Part shown: piece by piece, positions 52,130 through 62,689 of the stretch | How positions within the stretch are numbered: position 1 is the first letter of the stretch | How the letters are laid out: the number at the start of each line of letters is the position of its first letter | From: Phenylobacterium zucineum HLK1 | Lineage (GTDB): Bacteria > Pseudomonadota > Alphaproteobacteria > Caulobacterales > Caulobacteraceae | Length of the DNA: 64,000 nt | Direction: 5' to 3' | Assembly: GCF_000017265.1 (NCBI RefSeq) | Contig: NC_011144.1 | Location: 3,078,001 to 3,142,000, forward strand | Made by a program: the position numbers and the translations under genes | The notes under the pieces: generated by a model | Database searches by the model: none | What the model was told of the DNA's origin: nothing | What the model saw: the letters and a program-made list of their open reading frames with translations, nothing else

Positions 52130-55100
52130 TTAGAAGTCCGCGCGGATACCCACGAACAGGTACCGGCCCAGAGCGTCGTAGGTCTGGGGATAGGTGTTCC
52201 CGTTACAGGGGCCGGAGGGGCAGTTCGACTGGCTGACCAGCGGCGGCTCGTTGTCGAACACGTTGTTCACGCCGAAGCGGAGCGTCATGTTCTCGCGGAC
52301 CGCCCAGGTGCCGGCGATGTCGAAGTAGTTCTTGTCCGTCAGCTTGTCGTCGCGCCAGGTCTCGGTAGCCGCCTCGTCGAAGACGAAGCGGTCGGACTTG
52401 ACGCTGGAGACGTAGCGCCAGGTCGTGGACAGCTCGAAGTCCCACGGCGTGCGCCAGGTGGCGCGCAGCTTGTGGCGCCATTCCGGCATCGGCGCCGAAG
52501 CCGGCGTGCCCGAGCTGGTGCAGGTGCCGCCGTAGTAGCCGGCGCAGTCGTAGGGCTCGTCGCCCGGCAGCGTGGTCACCGCGTACTTGTCGAGGTAGCT
52601 GCCCTGGAAGTTGAACGACAGGCCGCCGAACTGGTCGAGGCCGCTCGTCATGCCGAAGTCGCCGAAGTCGAAGCGGTAGTTGGCTTCGACGTCCACGCCT
52701 TCGACTTCCAGCTTACCGGTGTTGAAGGTGGTGTCGACGATGTAGCCGTTCTGCGACAGCCACAGCGAGCCGGTGCCCGGCGCGCGCTGGATCAGGCCGC
52801 AGTAGAAGGAGTCGCCGGTCTCGAGGCAGCGCTCGAGGGTGACGTCCTGGCCGATCTGACCGATCCGGTCCTTCAGCGAGATGTTGAACCAGTCGACCGA
52901 CAGCGAGAAGCCCGGCATGAACGTCGGGGTCAGCACCACGCCCACCGAGTAGGTGTCCGAGGTTTCCGGATCGAGGTCCGGGTTACCGCCGGTCTGGCCG
53001 TTGTACTGCTCGGCCGAGTTGGCGGCGATGTTGCCGTACTGGGCCGCGGTGACGCCGGTGCGGGCGCACTGCTCGAACGTGGCGTCCGGGGTCGTGCCTT
53101 CGCAGGGGTCGATCGAGCCGTTCAGCACCACGTTCGCCGTCGAGAAGAGCTCGACGATGTTCGGGGCGCGGACGGCGCGGTTGTAGCTGGCGCGGAAGCG
53201 CAGGTCCGAGTTCGGCGACCAGTCACCCGCGATCTTGTAGGTGTCGGTCGAGAAGCCCAGCGAGTAGTCCGACCAGCGGTAGCCGAGTTCCATCGACAGG
53301 TTCTGGAAGAACGGCTGGTCCTGGACGAGCGGGATCCGGGCTTCGCCGAACAGCTCGTACAGGTCGTAGGCGCCTTCCGACGGCAGGGTCGCGCCGCCCT
53401 GGCCGGCGAGGTCGCCGGTCTGGTAGGCGATGTCCGTGTTCAGCTTCAGGCGCTCGCGGCGGTACTCGGTGCCGACCGCGATGCCGACGCCGTCAGCGGC
53501 CCACGGGGCCTTGACGCCGTACTGGCCGAGGTCGCCCGTGATCGAGCCCGACACCACGGTCTGCTCGTAGGTGCCGTTCTGGAAGCCGGGGGTCTGCAGG
53601 TAGTCGATGGACGCCTGCGAGGGACCGGCGATCGAGAAGATGTCGTACGGACGGCAGGCCGCGTCGACGTTGTTGCCGGCCAGCGACGGGACGGCAGAGC
53701 GGCAGGCCGGGAGGCCGGTCGCCGGGTCGACCACCACGTCCATCGCCTTGGCGGCGCGGGACAGCGAGAAGTCGTTGAAGTAGATGTTCTGGTACTCGAC
53801 GACGCCGTACTGGGCGAACACGTCGTACATGAACCCGCTGCCGATCTCGCCGCGCATGCCGAGCACGCCGCGGTAGTCGGTGTGGCGCAGGTCGGAGACC
53901 CGGCCGCCGCCTTCGGCGTTACGACGCAGCACCGCCACCGAGGCCTGCTGGCCGGGGGTGATCGGGTCGGCGTCGGTGTTCACGCCGATGGTGTTCGGGA
54001 AGTTGGCGTCGTCGGGCAGCTGGTCGATGGTGGGGGCGCAGAACGCCTCGGCCATCGCCGCCGTCAGGAACGGGTTGCCTTCGCAGTTGATGTTCATGTT
54101 CTGGCCGAAGATGCCCGAGGGGGCGATCTGGGCGGCCGTGTGGTCGTCCATGAACATCAGCTGGGCGTAGAACTCAGCGTGCTCGTTGAACTCGTAGTTC
54201 GCGAACGCGCCCATGGTGTAGCGCGTGTCCGGACGCTGGTAGTAGTTGTACGGCGCGAAGTTGAACGCATCGCGCGAGCCGACGTAGTCGCGGAAGCCGC
54301 GGCCGCCGGGGGCCGCCGGATCGATCGTGACGTCGTTGTCGCCGCCGCCGCCGCCGCTGATGAAGCGGGCCGGCGAGGTCGTGCCCGAACCCGAGCAGGT
54401 GAAGCCCGACGGGTCGCTGGTCGAACGGGCCAGCGTACAGGCCGAGTAGTCACGGTTGTTCTGCGTGACGGCCTGGACGTTCCGGTAGCCGACGTAGGCG
54501 GTGATGTTGCCGCGGTCGTCGGGCGAGTTGATGCCGACCACCAGGTTCAGGTCGGTGACGCCGCCGTCCCAGACGTCCTTTTCCGGGATGGCGAAGGCCG
54601 CCGGGTTCAGGGCCGTCGAGCCGCGGCGGCGCAGCAGGTCCTGGATGCGGTCGTTCTCGTTGGTGTGCTGGTACCCCGAGTACTGCGCGTCGAGACGCAC
54701 GCCCTCGAAGTTCTTCTGCATGATGAAGTTCACCACGCCGGCCACGGCGTCGGCGCCGTACACGGCCGAGGCGCCGCCGGTGACGACTTCCACGCGCTCG
54801 ACGAGGGCGGCGGGAATGAAGTTCAGGTCAGGAGCGGTGTTGGTGGCGCCGGCGGCCGGGGTGCCCGGCTGGAGGCGGCGGCCGTCGATCAGCACCAGGG
54901 TGCGGTTGGCGCCGAGGGCGCGCAGGTCGACGGTGGCCGTGCCGGTGGCGCCGTTCGCGTAGGACGAGCCCTGCGCGGCGAACACCTGGGGCAGCTGGTT
55001 CACCAGGTCTTCGGTCCGGGTGATGCCGCGGGTCGCGATGTCGGCGGCGCCGACGACGGTGACCGGGCTGGCGCTGGTCAGGTTCGGCTGCGGAATACGC

Positions 55101-55219
55101 GAGCCGGTGACCACGACTTCCGAGACTTCCTGAGCCGAGGCTTGCGTGGCGGACAGCCCCAGGAGGGCGGCGCCGCAAATCATCGAAGACGCCAGAAGGC
55201 GCTCCCGCATGGACTTCAT
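52130..55219 (-). CDS. TonB-dependent outer-membrane receptor
   Basis: A 1029-residue outer-membrane transporter. It has a signal peptide (cleavage near ASAQEV, about residue 30). The TonB-box-like EVVVTGSRI is followed by the plug domain (VLIDGRRL, VEVVTGGASAVYGADAVAGVVNFI), then a 22-strand barrel ending in the usual aromatic residue (GIRADF). The sequence is of the large Caulobacter/Sphingomonas group for plant- or peptide-derived compounds; the ligand is unknown. I chose the ATG at 55219 rather than a TTG at 55225. Flanked by two TPR-fused iron hydroxylases. Confidence 0.93.
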   Translation of the reverse strand: MKSMRERLLASSMICGAALLGLSATQASAQEVSEVVVTGSRIPQPNLTSASPVTVVGAADIATRGITRTEDLVNQLPQVFAAQGSSYANGATGTATVDLRALGANRTLVLIDGRRLQPGTPAAGATNTAPDLNFIPAALVERVEVVTGGASAVYGADAVAGVVNFIMQKNFEGVRLDAQYSGYQHTNENDRIQDLLRRRGSTALNPAAFAIPEKDVWDGGVTDLNLVVGINSPDDRGNITAYVGYRNVQAVTQNNRDYSACTLARSTSDPSGFTCSGSGTTSPARFISGGGGGDNDVTIDPAAPGGRGFRDYVGSRDAFNFAPYNYYQRPDTRYTMGAFANYEFNEHAEFYAQLMFMDDHTAAQIAPSGIFGQNMNINCEGNPFLTAAMAEAFCAPTIDQLPDDANFPNTIGVNTDADPITPGQQASVAVLRRNAEGGGRVSDLRHTDYRGVLGMRGEIGSGFMYDVFAQYGVVEYQNIYFNDFSLSRAAKAMDVVVDPATGLPACRSAVPSLAGNNVDAACRPYDIFSIAGPSQASIDYLQTPGFQNGTYEQTVVSGSITGDLGQYGVKAPWAADGVGIAVGTEYRRERLKLNTDIAYQTGDLAGQGGATLPSEGAYDLYELFGEARIPLVQDQPFFQNLSMELGYRWSDYSLGFSTDTYKIAGDWSPNSDLRFRASYNRAVRAPNIVELFSTANVVLNGSIDPCEGTTPDATFEQCARTGVTAAQYGNIAANSAEQYNGQTGGNPDLDPETSDTYSVGVVLTPTFMPGFSLSVDWFNISLKDRIGQIGQDVTLERCLETGDSFYCGLIQRAPGTGSLWLSQNGYIVDTTFNTGKLEVEGVDVEANYRFDFGDFGMTSGLDQFGGLSFNFQGSYLDKYAVTTLPGDEPYDCAGYYGGTCTSSGTPASAPMPEWRHKLRATWRTPWDFELSTTWRYVSSVKSDRFVFDEAATETWRDDKLTDKNYFDIAGTWAVRENMTLRFGVNNVFDNEPPLVSQSNCPSGPCNGNTYPQTYDALGRYLFVGIRADF

Positions 55220-55544
55220 TTTCAAGGTCTGGATCCTCCAGCGGTCCGCCCCGGAAGGCAGCCGCTCCCCACAAAAGAGATCGGTCCCGAAAGCGGGTCC
55301 GCTTCCGGTTACGGCCGAGTTACGAGCGTCGGGGAGCAGTGGTCAACGATCAACAGCGTCCGGTAATGCAGCGGGCGCCAACCTGTCGCATTCTGGTCAC
55401 AGATTGTGCGAGGCGCCCGCCAGCGCGCACAATTGTTGCCGGCCGAGGCCGTGAAAAGGCGCATTTGCGCCACATCCATCCTGGCGCTTGAATGCGGCCA
55501 CCGCCCGAATCCCCTCCCGAATCCCCCTGCCTCGCGAGCCGTCC
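55220..55544. promoter_or_regulatory. Divergent promoter region of the TonB receptor and the small secreted protein
   Basis: A 325-base gap with no credible gene. On the minus strand TTGACC (55346-55341) is followed after 13 bases by GCTCGTAAC, a possible Caulobacter-type promoter for the receptor. Two GANTC sites (55507-55511 and 55519-55523) lie 22-38 bases upstream of the 55545 start. A 6-base inverted repeat TGTGCG...CGCACA lies near 55403-55432. GGAGG at about -20 of the receptor ATG could be its ribosome site, though far. Confidence 0.45.
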
Positions 55545-56072
55545 ATGAGCCTCCTGCGCCCCGCCCTTGCCGCCGCCGTCCTCGCCGCCTGCGCCTCGAG
55601 CGCGGTCGCCCAGCCCAAGTCGGAGACGCGCGCAGCCCTGGTCCAGACGCTGTCCGACTGCCGCAAGGTCGCCGACGATTCGGCGCGGCTCGCCTGCTAC
55701 GACGCCGCGGCCGCCGCCCTGGAGCAGGCCGAGGCCAAGGGCGACATCGTCGTGGTCGACCGCGATCAGGCGCGCTCGGTGCGCCGCCAGGCGTTCGGCT
55801 TCAGCCTGCCTTCCCTGTCGGTGTTCGAGCGCGGCGAGGAGAAGGAGGAGCTCGACACCATCGAGAGCCGCATCGCCCAGGTCGGTCGCGCCGGGACCGG
55901 CAAGTGGATCCTCAGGCTCGAGGAGGGCGGGACCTGGACCCAGGTCGACGCCCAGGAGCTGACGCTCTACCCCAAGACCGGCCAGAGCGTGAAGATCCGC
56001 AAGGCCACCCTCGGCAGCTTCCTCGCCAGCGTCGAGGGCCGCCGGGCCTTCCGCGTGCGCCGGACCGAGTAG
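55545..56072 (+). CDS. Small secreted protein with a VasI-like CYD motif
   Basis: A 175-residue protein with a signal peptide (about residues 1-23, AAVLAACASSAVA). The mature start LSDCRKVADDSARLACYDAAAAALE is the C-x...RLxCYD motif of many small proteobacterial proteins, including the VasI/TssA-associated group. The two cysteines may form a disulfide. A C-terminal strand region (QVDAQELTLYPKTG to FRVRR) follows. Function unknown. Ends 3 bases before the stop of the convergent hydroxylase. Two GANTC sites sit just upstream. Confidence 0.8.
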   Translation: MSLLRPALAAAVLAACASSAVAQPKSETRAALVQTLSDCRKVADDSARLACYDAAAAALEQAEAKGDIVVVDRDQARSVRRQAFGFSLPSLSVFERGEEKEELDTIESRIAQVGRAGTGKWILRLEEGGTWTQVDAQELTLYPKTGQSVKIRKATLGSFLASVEGRRAFRVRRTE

Positions 56073-56075
56073 CCG

Positions 56076-57248
56076 TCAGCCGGCGTAGAAGCGGTTGCGC
56101 GCGCTCATCAGCGCCGCGACCAAGTCGCGCTCGCCCGGCTCCAGGAACGGATTCCAGACGTCGAAGATCAGGATGACGCGGAGCTTGTCGGCGTCGTTCC
56201 AGGCCTCGTGTTCGATGGTGTCGTCGAACACCCAGGCCTCGCCCATCTTCCACTCCCGGATCTCATTGCCGACGCGGAAGCGGGCCGGCCCCGGCAGGAT
56301 CAGCGGCAGGTGGGTCAGGAGCCGGGTGTTGGTCGAGCCGGTGTGCGGCGGAATCCGCGTGTGCGCGTCCAGGGCCGAGAACATCGCCGTCGGCGCGAAC
56401 TGCGGCTGGTGGGCCATGGGCAGGCGCTCGAGCAGGGCCGCGGTCCTGGGGCAGCTCTCGCAGACCGCGTCCTGCCGCTCGCCGTCCTTCCAGAGGAACA
56501 GCGAGCTCCAGCGCGGCGAGTGGTTCAGCTCCTCGAACTGGTTCGCCGGCACGTCGGGCGGGAAGGCGATGTAGGGCGAAAAATCGCTCATCCGCCCCGC
56601 CAGCACGCCCTGCAGCTCCTCCAGGATCATCGGGGTCGCCGCCTCGAGCTCGGGCAGCCAGGGGAAGAGCTCGCGCGGATAGAACGGAACCGCGGGCAGG
56701 CGCGGATAGTGGAGCAGCAGGGGCTCGTGATTGTAGACCCGCTTGCGTCCCGCATAGATGCCGATGGCCTCGTCGAGGCGCGCCCGAGCCAGCTCGGACC
56801 CCGCTGATTCGACCGGACCCATGTTGGCCCGCAGGAAGGCCTCGAGCTCGGCCTGGACCCGTTCGACCACCTCGCGCGCCCGGGCCACGGGGGCGGCGAG
56901 CTGCGGCGCGAGCTTGTCGTCGGGCGGCGCGAGCTTCAGGGCGTTCTGATAGACCCGGGCCGCCAGCCGCTCGCCCGAGAGCTTTTCCACCAGCGCGCCC
57001 TTCGAGAGCAGGGCCAGGAAGTTGTAGGGATCGACCGCGAGGGCGGCGTCCAGCGCCTCGATGGCCGCCGGGTAGGCGCCGGACATCCGCAGGGCCAGCG
57101 CCCGCTGCATCTTGATGTTGGGATCGTGCGGGCTGGCCTGTTCGGCGAGGCCGATCGCCGCCAGGGCGCCGGCCGTGTCGCCGCGCCGCATCGCCGCCGC
57201 CGCGTCGGCCAGGTGCTGCTCGGGAGAAGTCTGCAAGGGAATCGCCAT
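56076..57248 (-). CDS. TPR protein with aspartyl/asparaginyl beta-hydroxylase domain
   Basis: A 390-residue cytosolic protein. About four TPR-like repeats (about residues 5-120) lead to an Asp/Asn beta-hydroxylase domain (about 180-385). Iron ligands are H in RIPPHTGSTN and H in DDTIEHEAWN, and the 2OG-binding R in RVILIFDVW. The segment NHSPRWSSLFLWKDGE and the CESCP sequence are also typical. Substrate is unknown. It may act on the receptor's cargo or on partners of the adjacent TonB receptor; that is inference. The ATG at 57248 lacks an obvious ribosome site. Confidence 0.88.
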   Translation of the reverse strand: MAIPLQTSPEQHLADAAAAMRRGDTAGALAAIGLAEQASPHDPNIKMQRALALRMSGAYPAAIEALDAALAVDPYNFLALLSKGALVEKLSGERLAARVYQNALKLAPPDDKLAPQLAAPVARAREVVERVQAELEAFLRANMGPVESAGSELARARLDEAIGIYAGRKRVYNHEPLLLHYPRLPAVPFYPRELFPWLPELEAATPMILEELQGVLAGRMSDFSPYIAFPPDVPANQFEELNHSPRWSSLFLWKDGERQDAVCESCPRTAALLERLPMAHQPQFAPTAMFSALDAHTRIPPHTGSTNTRLLTHLPLILPGPARFRVGNEIREWKMGEAWVFDDTIEHEAWNDADKLRVILIFDVWNPFLEPGERDLVAALMSARNRFYAG

Positions 57249-57413
57249 CGGCTGCTGCTGGAAGGGATGGCGTGGCGCGAACCGTCGCCCTTGGAATTGA
57301 AGCCGATCAAAGTCGGTCCGCCGACCGGCGGGGCGTTGCGAAACTTCCACCCGCCCCCGATGATGTCAACGAAGCCGCGAGCCCGCCCGCAACCCTCAAC
57401 AGCGTAGAGCGCC

Positions 57414-57824
57414 ATGACCGATTTCCGACGCGTCACCGACGACCTGTCCGTGAGCCCCCAGATCCGCGTCGAGGACGTGGAGGAGGCCGCCCGCCAGGGT
57501 TTCCGCACAATCATCAACAACCGCCCCGACGGAGAGACGCCGGACCAGCCGCCCAGCCGCGAGATCGAGGCCGCCGCCCAGGCAGCGGGACTGGCCTACT
57601 TCCACATCCCCGTCACGGGCGGACCGACGCCGCAGCAGGTGGAGACCACCGGCAAGGTCCTGGCCGACGCCGCCCGGCCGGTGCTGGCCTTCTGCCGGTC
57701 GGGCACGCGCTCGATCGTCACCTGGTCCCTCTGCCAGGCCGCCTCGGGCGCGCGGCCGCGGGACGAGCTGGTCGAACTGGGCCGGCAGGCCGGCTACGAC
57801 CTGTCGGGCGTGCTGGGCGGATGA
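57414..57824 (+). CDS. DUF442/BLH-type phosphatase-like protein (TIGR01244 family)
   Basis: A 136-residue protein with the tyrosine-phosphatase/rhodanese-like loop FCRSGTRS (C94, R99), residues DFRRVTDDLSVSPQI at the start, and NNRPDGET. The family is often fused or adjacent to metallo-beta-lactamase proteins that act in persulfide or H2S handling; here the next gene encodes one and the two overlap by 4 bases (ATGA). The function is inferred from family and context. Confidence 0.88.
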   Translation: MTDFRRVTDDLSVSPQIRVEDVEEAARQGFRTIINNRPDGETPDQPPSREIEAAAQAAGLAYFHIPVTGGPTPQQVETTGKVLADAARPVLAFCRSGTRSIVTWSLCQAASGARPRDELVELGRQAGYDLSGVLGG

Positions 57825-58705
57825 TTCCCTACGTCCGGGAGATCGACGTCGAGTACGGGCGCTGCGACCAGGTCTCGCCGCTGATCCGCCGGGTGATCGC
57901 CAACAACCCGGGACCGTTCACCTACGTCGGCACAGGGACCTACATCGTCGGGCGCGGGGAGGTGGCGGTGATCGACCCGGGGCCCGACGATCCGGCGCAC
58001 CTGGAGGCGATCCTGGCGGCGATCTCGGGCGAGCGGGTGGTCCAGATCCTGATCACCCACCACCATTCCGACCATTCCCCGCTGGCCCGGCCGCTGCAGG
58101 CGCGCACGGGCGCGCCCATCGTCGGCTGCGCCGTCGCCGCGCCGGACTCCGAGGACGACGGTCCGCGGATGGAGGCCGGCCACGACGCCGACTTCCGGCC
58201 CGACGTCAGCGTCTGCGGCGGCGGCGAGATCGCGGGGGCGGACTGGACGCTCGAGGCGATCCCCACCCCCGGCCACACCTCGAACCACATCTGCTATGCG
58301 CTGAAGGAGGAGAACTGCCTCTTCTCGGGCGACCACATCATGGGCTGGTCCACGACGGTGATCACCCCGCCGGACGGCGACATGACCGCCTATCTGCAGA
58401 GCCTCGACCGGATCCAGGCGCGCGGGTTCGCGACGCTGTGGCCCACCCACGGGCCGCCGATCCGTGAGGTCGGCCCGTTCATCGACGCCTACAGGGCCCA
58501 CCGGCAGGAGCGCATCGACCAGATCCTGCAGGCGCTGGCCGCCGGCCCCGGCCGCATCGGCGAGTTGGTTCCCCGGCTCTACGCCGACGTGGATCCGAAG
58601 CTGTGGCCGGCCGCCTCGCGTTCGATGCTGGCGGCGATCATCCACCTGGAGCGCGAGGGGAAGGTGCGGAGCGAGGGGCCGGACGGCGTCTACCGCCTGG
58701 CCTGA
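57821..58705 (+). CDS. Metallo-beta-lactamase-fold hydrolase with C-terminal winged helix (LACTB2-like)
   Basis: A 294-residue hydrolase. The zinc site is THHHSDH (H80, H82, D84, H85), followed by the later ligands in PTPGHTSNH, FSGDHIMG and PTHGPP. The C-terminal part (about 240-290, IGELVPRLYADVDPKLW to REGKVRSEG) is a winged helix as in LACTB2-type enzymes, which are RNA or thioester hydrolases. The ATG at 57821 overlaps the upstream stop. Which substrate it has is unknown. Confidence 0.9.
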   Translation: MIPYVREIDVEYGRCDQVSPLIRRVIANNPGPFTYVGTGTYIVGRGEVAVIDPGPDDPAHLEAILAAISGERVVQILITHHHSDHSPLARPLQARTGAPIVGCAVAAPDSEDDGPRMEAGHDADFRPDVSVCGGGEIAGADWTLEAIPTPGHTSNHICYALKEENCLFSGDHIMGWSTTVITPPDGDMTAYLQSLDRIQARGFATLWPTHGPPIREVGPFIDAYRAHRQERIDQILQALAAGPGRIGELVPRLYADVDPKLWPAASRSMLAAIIHLEREGKVRSEGPDGVYRLA

Positions 58706-58724
58706 TCCCGCCCCGGCCTGGGCG

Positions 58725-60371
<1,647 letters not shown>

Positions 60372-60384
60372 CTGCGCGCTTCTC

Positions 60385-60407
60385 CCAACTGAACGCTTGT
60401 TAGTTGG
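60385..60407 (-). promoter_or_regulatory. Inverted repeat operator ahead of the acyl-CoA ligase
   Basis: CCAACT (60385-60390), an 11-base spacer, AGTTGG (60402-60407), 14-36 bases upstream of the ligase ATG (60371). The spacer itself holds GAAC...GTT. It has the size of a TetR-type (PsrA/FadR-like) operator and would overlap the promoter or leader. Confidence 0.6.
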
Positions 60408-60462
60408 CTTTACGCTTAGAGAGCCGAGGCGGTTTAGGCAACGCGGCCCGTGAGGCGACGCG

Positions 60463-61947
60463 TCAGGAAGCCCCGGCTTTCCAGGCCCTTGCGGCGGCGT
60501 CGGGGGCGCCCGAGGCGTCGATGCGCCGCCAGCCGATATTGGGGTCGAGCCGCTCGAGCTGTCCGCGCAGGACCTCGACCGTGGCGTCGGAGGCGTCGCC
60601 CGTGCGGCCCGCCACCCGGGTCTCCAGCACCTGCGCGGGCGCGTCCAGCCAGATCCCCTCGAAGGGAACGCCGCACTCGACCGCGAGCCGCTCGGCCCTC
60701 GAGCGCAGCGCCGGGTCGATGAAGGTGGCGTCCAGCACCACCGCCCGGCCCGCCTTCAGCATGGCCCCGGCGTCGGCGATCATGGCGTCGTAGGTGCGGG
60801 CGTAGAACTCGGGCGTATAGGCTTCCGGCGGCATGGCCTGGGTCGGCGGGGCGCCCAGCAGCCGCTTGCGGATCTCATCGGTGCGCAGGATCACCGCGCC
60901 GGGCGAGGCGCCCAGCTGCGGCGCCGCGGCGCGGGCGAAGGTCGACTTGCCCGAGCCGGACAGCCCGCCCACCGCCATCAGGACCGGCGGCGGCGGCGAG
61001 AGGTGGGCGATCCCCGCCTCCACGTAGGCCCCCGCCTTGGCGTCGTCGCCGCTGTGCGCCTCGACGTGGGCGCGCACGGCGGCGCGGGTCGAGAGCATGA
61101 GCGGGAGCGCCGCCAGCCCGTCCCAGAGATCGGCCGGGAAGCTGCGCGCCGCCTCGTCCATGTAGGCCGACAGGACCCGCACGGCCGCGTCCCGCCGGCC
61201 GCGGAAGTCCAGGTCCATGAGCAGGAAGGCGACGTCGTAGAGGACGTCCAGGTCCGACAGGAGGTCGTTGAACTCGATGCAGTCGAACAGCACCGGACGG
61301 CCGTCCTCCAGCAGGATGTTCCCCAGGTGCAGGTCCCCATGGCAGCGCCGGGCGAAGCCGGTGGCCGCCCGATGGGCCAGCAGGCCCGCCTGCCGCTCCA
61401 GCTCGGCCTCGGTCAGCTCGATCAGCCGCTCGACCCGGGCGGGATCGAGGCCGGGGCAGGTCTCGCGCAGCAGCTGGGCGTTGGACCCGACGGTGAAGGC
61501 CAGGGCCGTCAGCCCGCCCTGCGGCCGCAGCGGCGCCCGGGCGTGGAAGCCGGCGATCGTCCGGCCGAGGGCCTCGGCCATCGGGCCGTCGACGACCTCG
61601 GGGCGCACCGAGAGCACCGCCGTCTCGTCGAACCGGCGCATCTCCAGGACGTGGTCCACCGTCTCGCCGGGCCCGTCGAGGGCGAAGCCGCCATCGGCGG
61701 CCCGCGTGATGCGGCGGACGGCGCGGTAGATGTGCGGCGCCGCCGGCCGGTTGAACTCCAGCTCGCGCTCCAGCGCCCACAGCCGGCGGTCGGCGGTGGA
61801 GAAGTCCACATAGCCGAGGTTCACGTGCCGCTTCAGCTTGAGCGCGACGTCGCCGGAGAGGAACACCCGGGCGCAGGCCGTCTCGATCGTCCGTTCGGAG
61901 CGGCCGGCGAGCCAGGCGGTCAGCTCGGCCTCGGGAACCTCGCTCAA
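60463..61947 (-). CDS. Fusion of aminoglycoside-phosphotransferase-like and P-loop kinase domains
   Basis: A 494-residue protein of the AAA/APH fusion family. Residues about 20-310 form an APH-like kinase with the catalytic loop HGDLHLGN and the metal-binding D in [11 protein letters not shown]. Residues about 335-490 form a P-loop domain with Walker [11 protein letters not shown] and RTDEIRKRL, like gluconate kinases or zeta toxin relatives. The substrate is unknown. It shares ATGA (61944-61947) with the pdxH stop, so they are cotranscribed and coupled. Confidence 0.88.
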   Translation of the reverse strand: MSEVPEAELTAWLAGRSERTIETACARVFLSGDVALKLKRHVNLGYVDFSTADRRLWALERELEFNRPAAPHIYRAVRRITRAADGGFALDGPGETVDHVLEMRRFDETAVLSVRPEVVDGPMAEALGRTIAGFHARAPLRPQGGLTALAFTVGSNAQLLRETCPGLDPARVERLIELTEAELERQAGLLAHRAATGFARRCHGDLHLGNILLEDGRPVLFDCIEFNDLLSDLDVLYDVAFLLMDLDFRGRRDAAVRVLSAYMDEAARSFPADLWDGLAALPLMLSTRAAVRAHVEAHSGDDAKAGAYVEAGIAHLSPPPPVLMAVGGLSGSGKSTFARAAAPQLGASPGAVILRTDEIRKRLLGAPPTQAMPPEAYTPEFYARTYDAMIADAGAMLKAGRAVVLDATFIDPALRSRAERLAVECGVPFEGIWLDAPAQVLETRVAGRTGDASDATVEVLRGQLERLDPNIGWRRIDASGAPDAAARAWKAGAS

Positions 61948-62618
61948 GGAAACAGCCTGCGGGTCGTCCAGCCCTCCCCGGCGCGCTGGAACACCAGCCG
62001 CTCGTGCAGGCGGAACGGCCGGTCGCGCCAGAACTCGATCGCCTGCGGCTCGATCCGGAAGCCGGACCAGTGCGGCGGGCGCGGCACCTTGCCCAGGCCG
62101 AAGCGCAGGCCGACCTCGGCGATCCGCTTCTCGAGCGCCAGCCGGTCGGTCAGGGGCCGCGACTGGTCCGAGGCCCAGGCGCCCAGCTGGGCCGGCCGCG
62201 CGCGGGTGGCGAAATAGGCGTCGGCCTCTTCGTCGCTGACGCGTGTGACCTGCCCGCGAGCGCGCACCTGCCGGCGCAGCGACTTCCAGTGGAACAGCAC
62301 CGCGGCCTGCGGATTGGCGGCGAGCTGCCGGCCCTTGGCGCTCTCCAGGTTGGTGTAGAAGACGAAGCCGCGCTCATCGACGTCCTTGAGAAGGACCATT
62401 CGCACGTCCGGCAGGCCGTCCGCGTCGGCGGTGGCCACCGCCATGGCGTTGGCGTCGTTCGGCTCCTTGGCGACCGCCTCGGCCAGCCATTCGCGGAACA
62501 GGGCGTAGGGATCGGCCTCGCTCAGCAGCGGCGGGGGCTCGGCGGCGGTCACCTGGCGGACATAATCGTCCTCCGACGGCGACGGCGGAATGAGGGTCTT
62601 GTCGGTCACGGAGGCCAT
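61944..62618 (-). CDS. pdxH: Pyridoxamine 5'-phosphate oxidase
   Basis: FMN-dependent last step of pyridoxal phosphate synthesis and salvage. The 224-residue product shows the PdxH pattern: [58 protein letters not shown], and the C-terminal [16 protein letters not shown] and RLFP. Length matches the family. Its stop overlaps the next gene's start by 4 bases. Divergent from the J-protein gene. Confidence 0.96.
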   Translation of the reverse strand: MASVTDKTLIPPSPSEDDYVRQVTAAEPPPLLSEADPYALFREWLAEAVAKEPNDANAMAVATADADGLPDVRMVLLKDVDERGFVFYTNLESAKGRQLAANPQAAVLFHWKSLRRQVRARGQVTRVSDEEADAYFATRARPAQLGAWASDQSRPLTDRLALEKRIAEVGLRFGLGKVPRPPHWSGFRIEPQAIEFWRDRPFRLHERLVFQRAGEGWTTRRLFP

Positions 62619-62647
62619 ATAGCGCGGCGGAGGCGGGGCCCGCGAGA

Positions 62648-62666
62648 TTTAACCACGCCTTTAACC
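62648..62666. promoter_or_regulatory. TTTAACC direct repeat between pdxH and the J-protein gene
   Basis: TTTAACC at 62648-62654 and 62660-62666, a 12-base period. Between the TTAA cores there are eight bases, one more than the seven of a CtrA box. It sits 24-42 bases upstream of the J-protein ATG and 30-48 bases upstream of pdxH (minus strand). Confidence 0.45.
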
Positions 62667-62689
62667 CTGATGCGCAACCGTGGAGGTCG

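Noticed and set aside
52472..55366. A 964-codon open frame opposite the TonB receptor
   Set aside because: Complementary to a real receptor gene with full plug, barrel and C-terminal aromatic; the antisense protein has no recognisable features.
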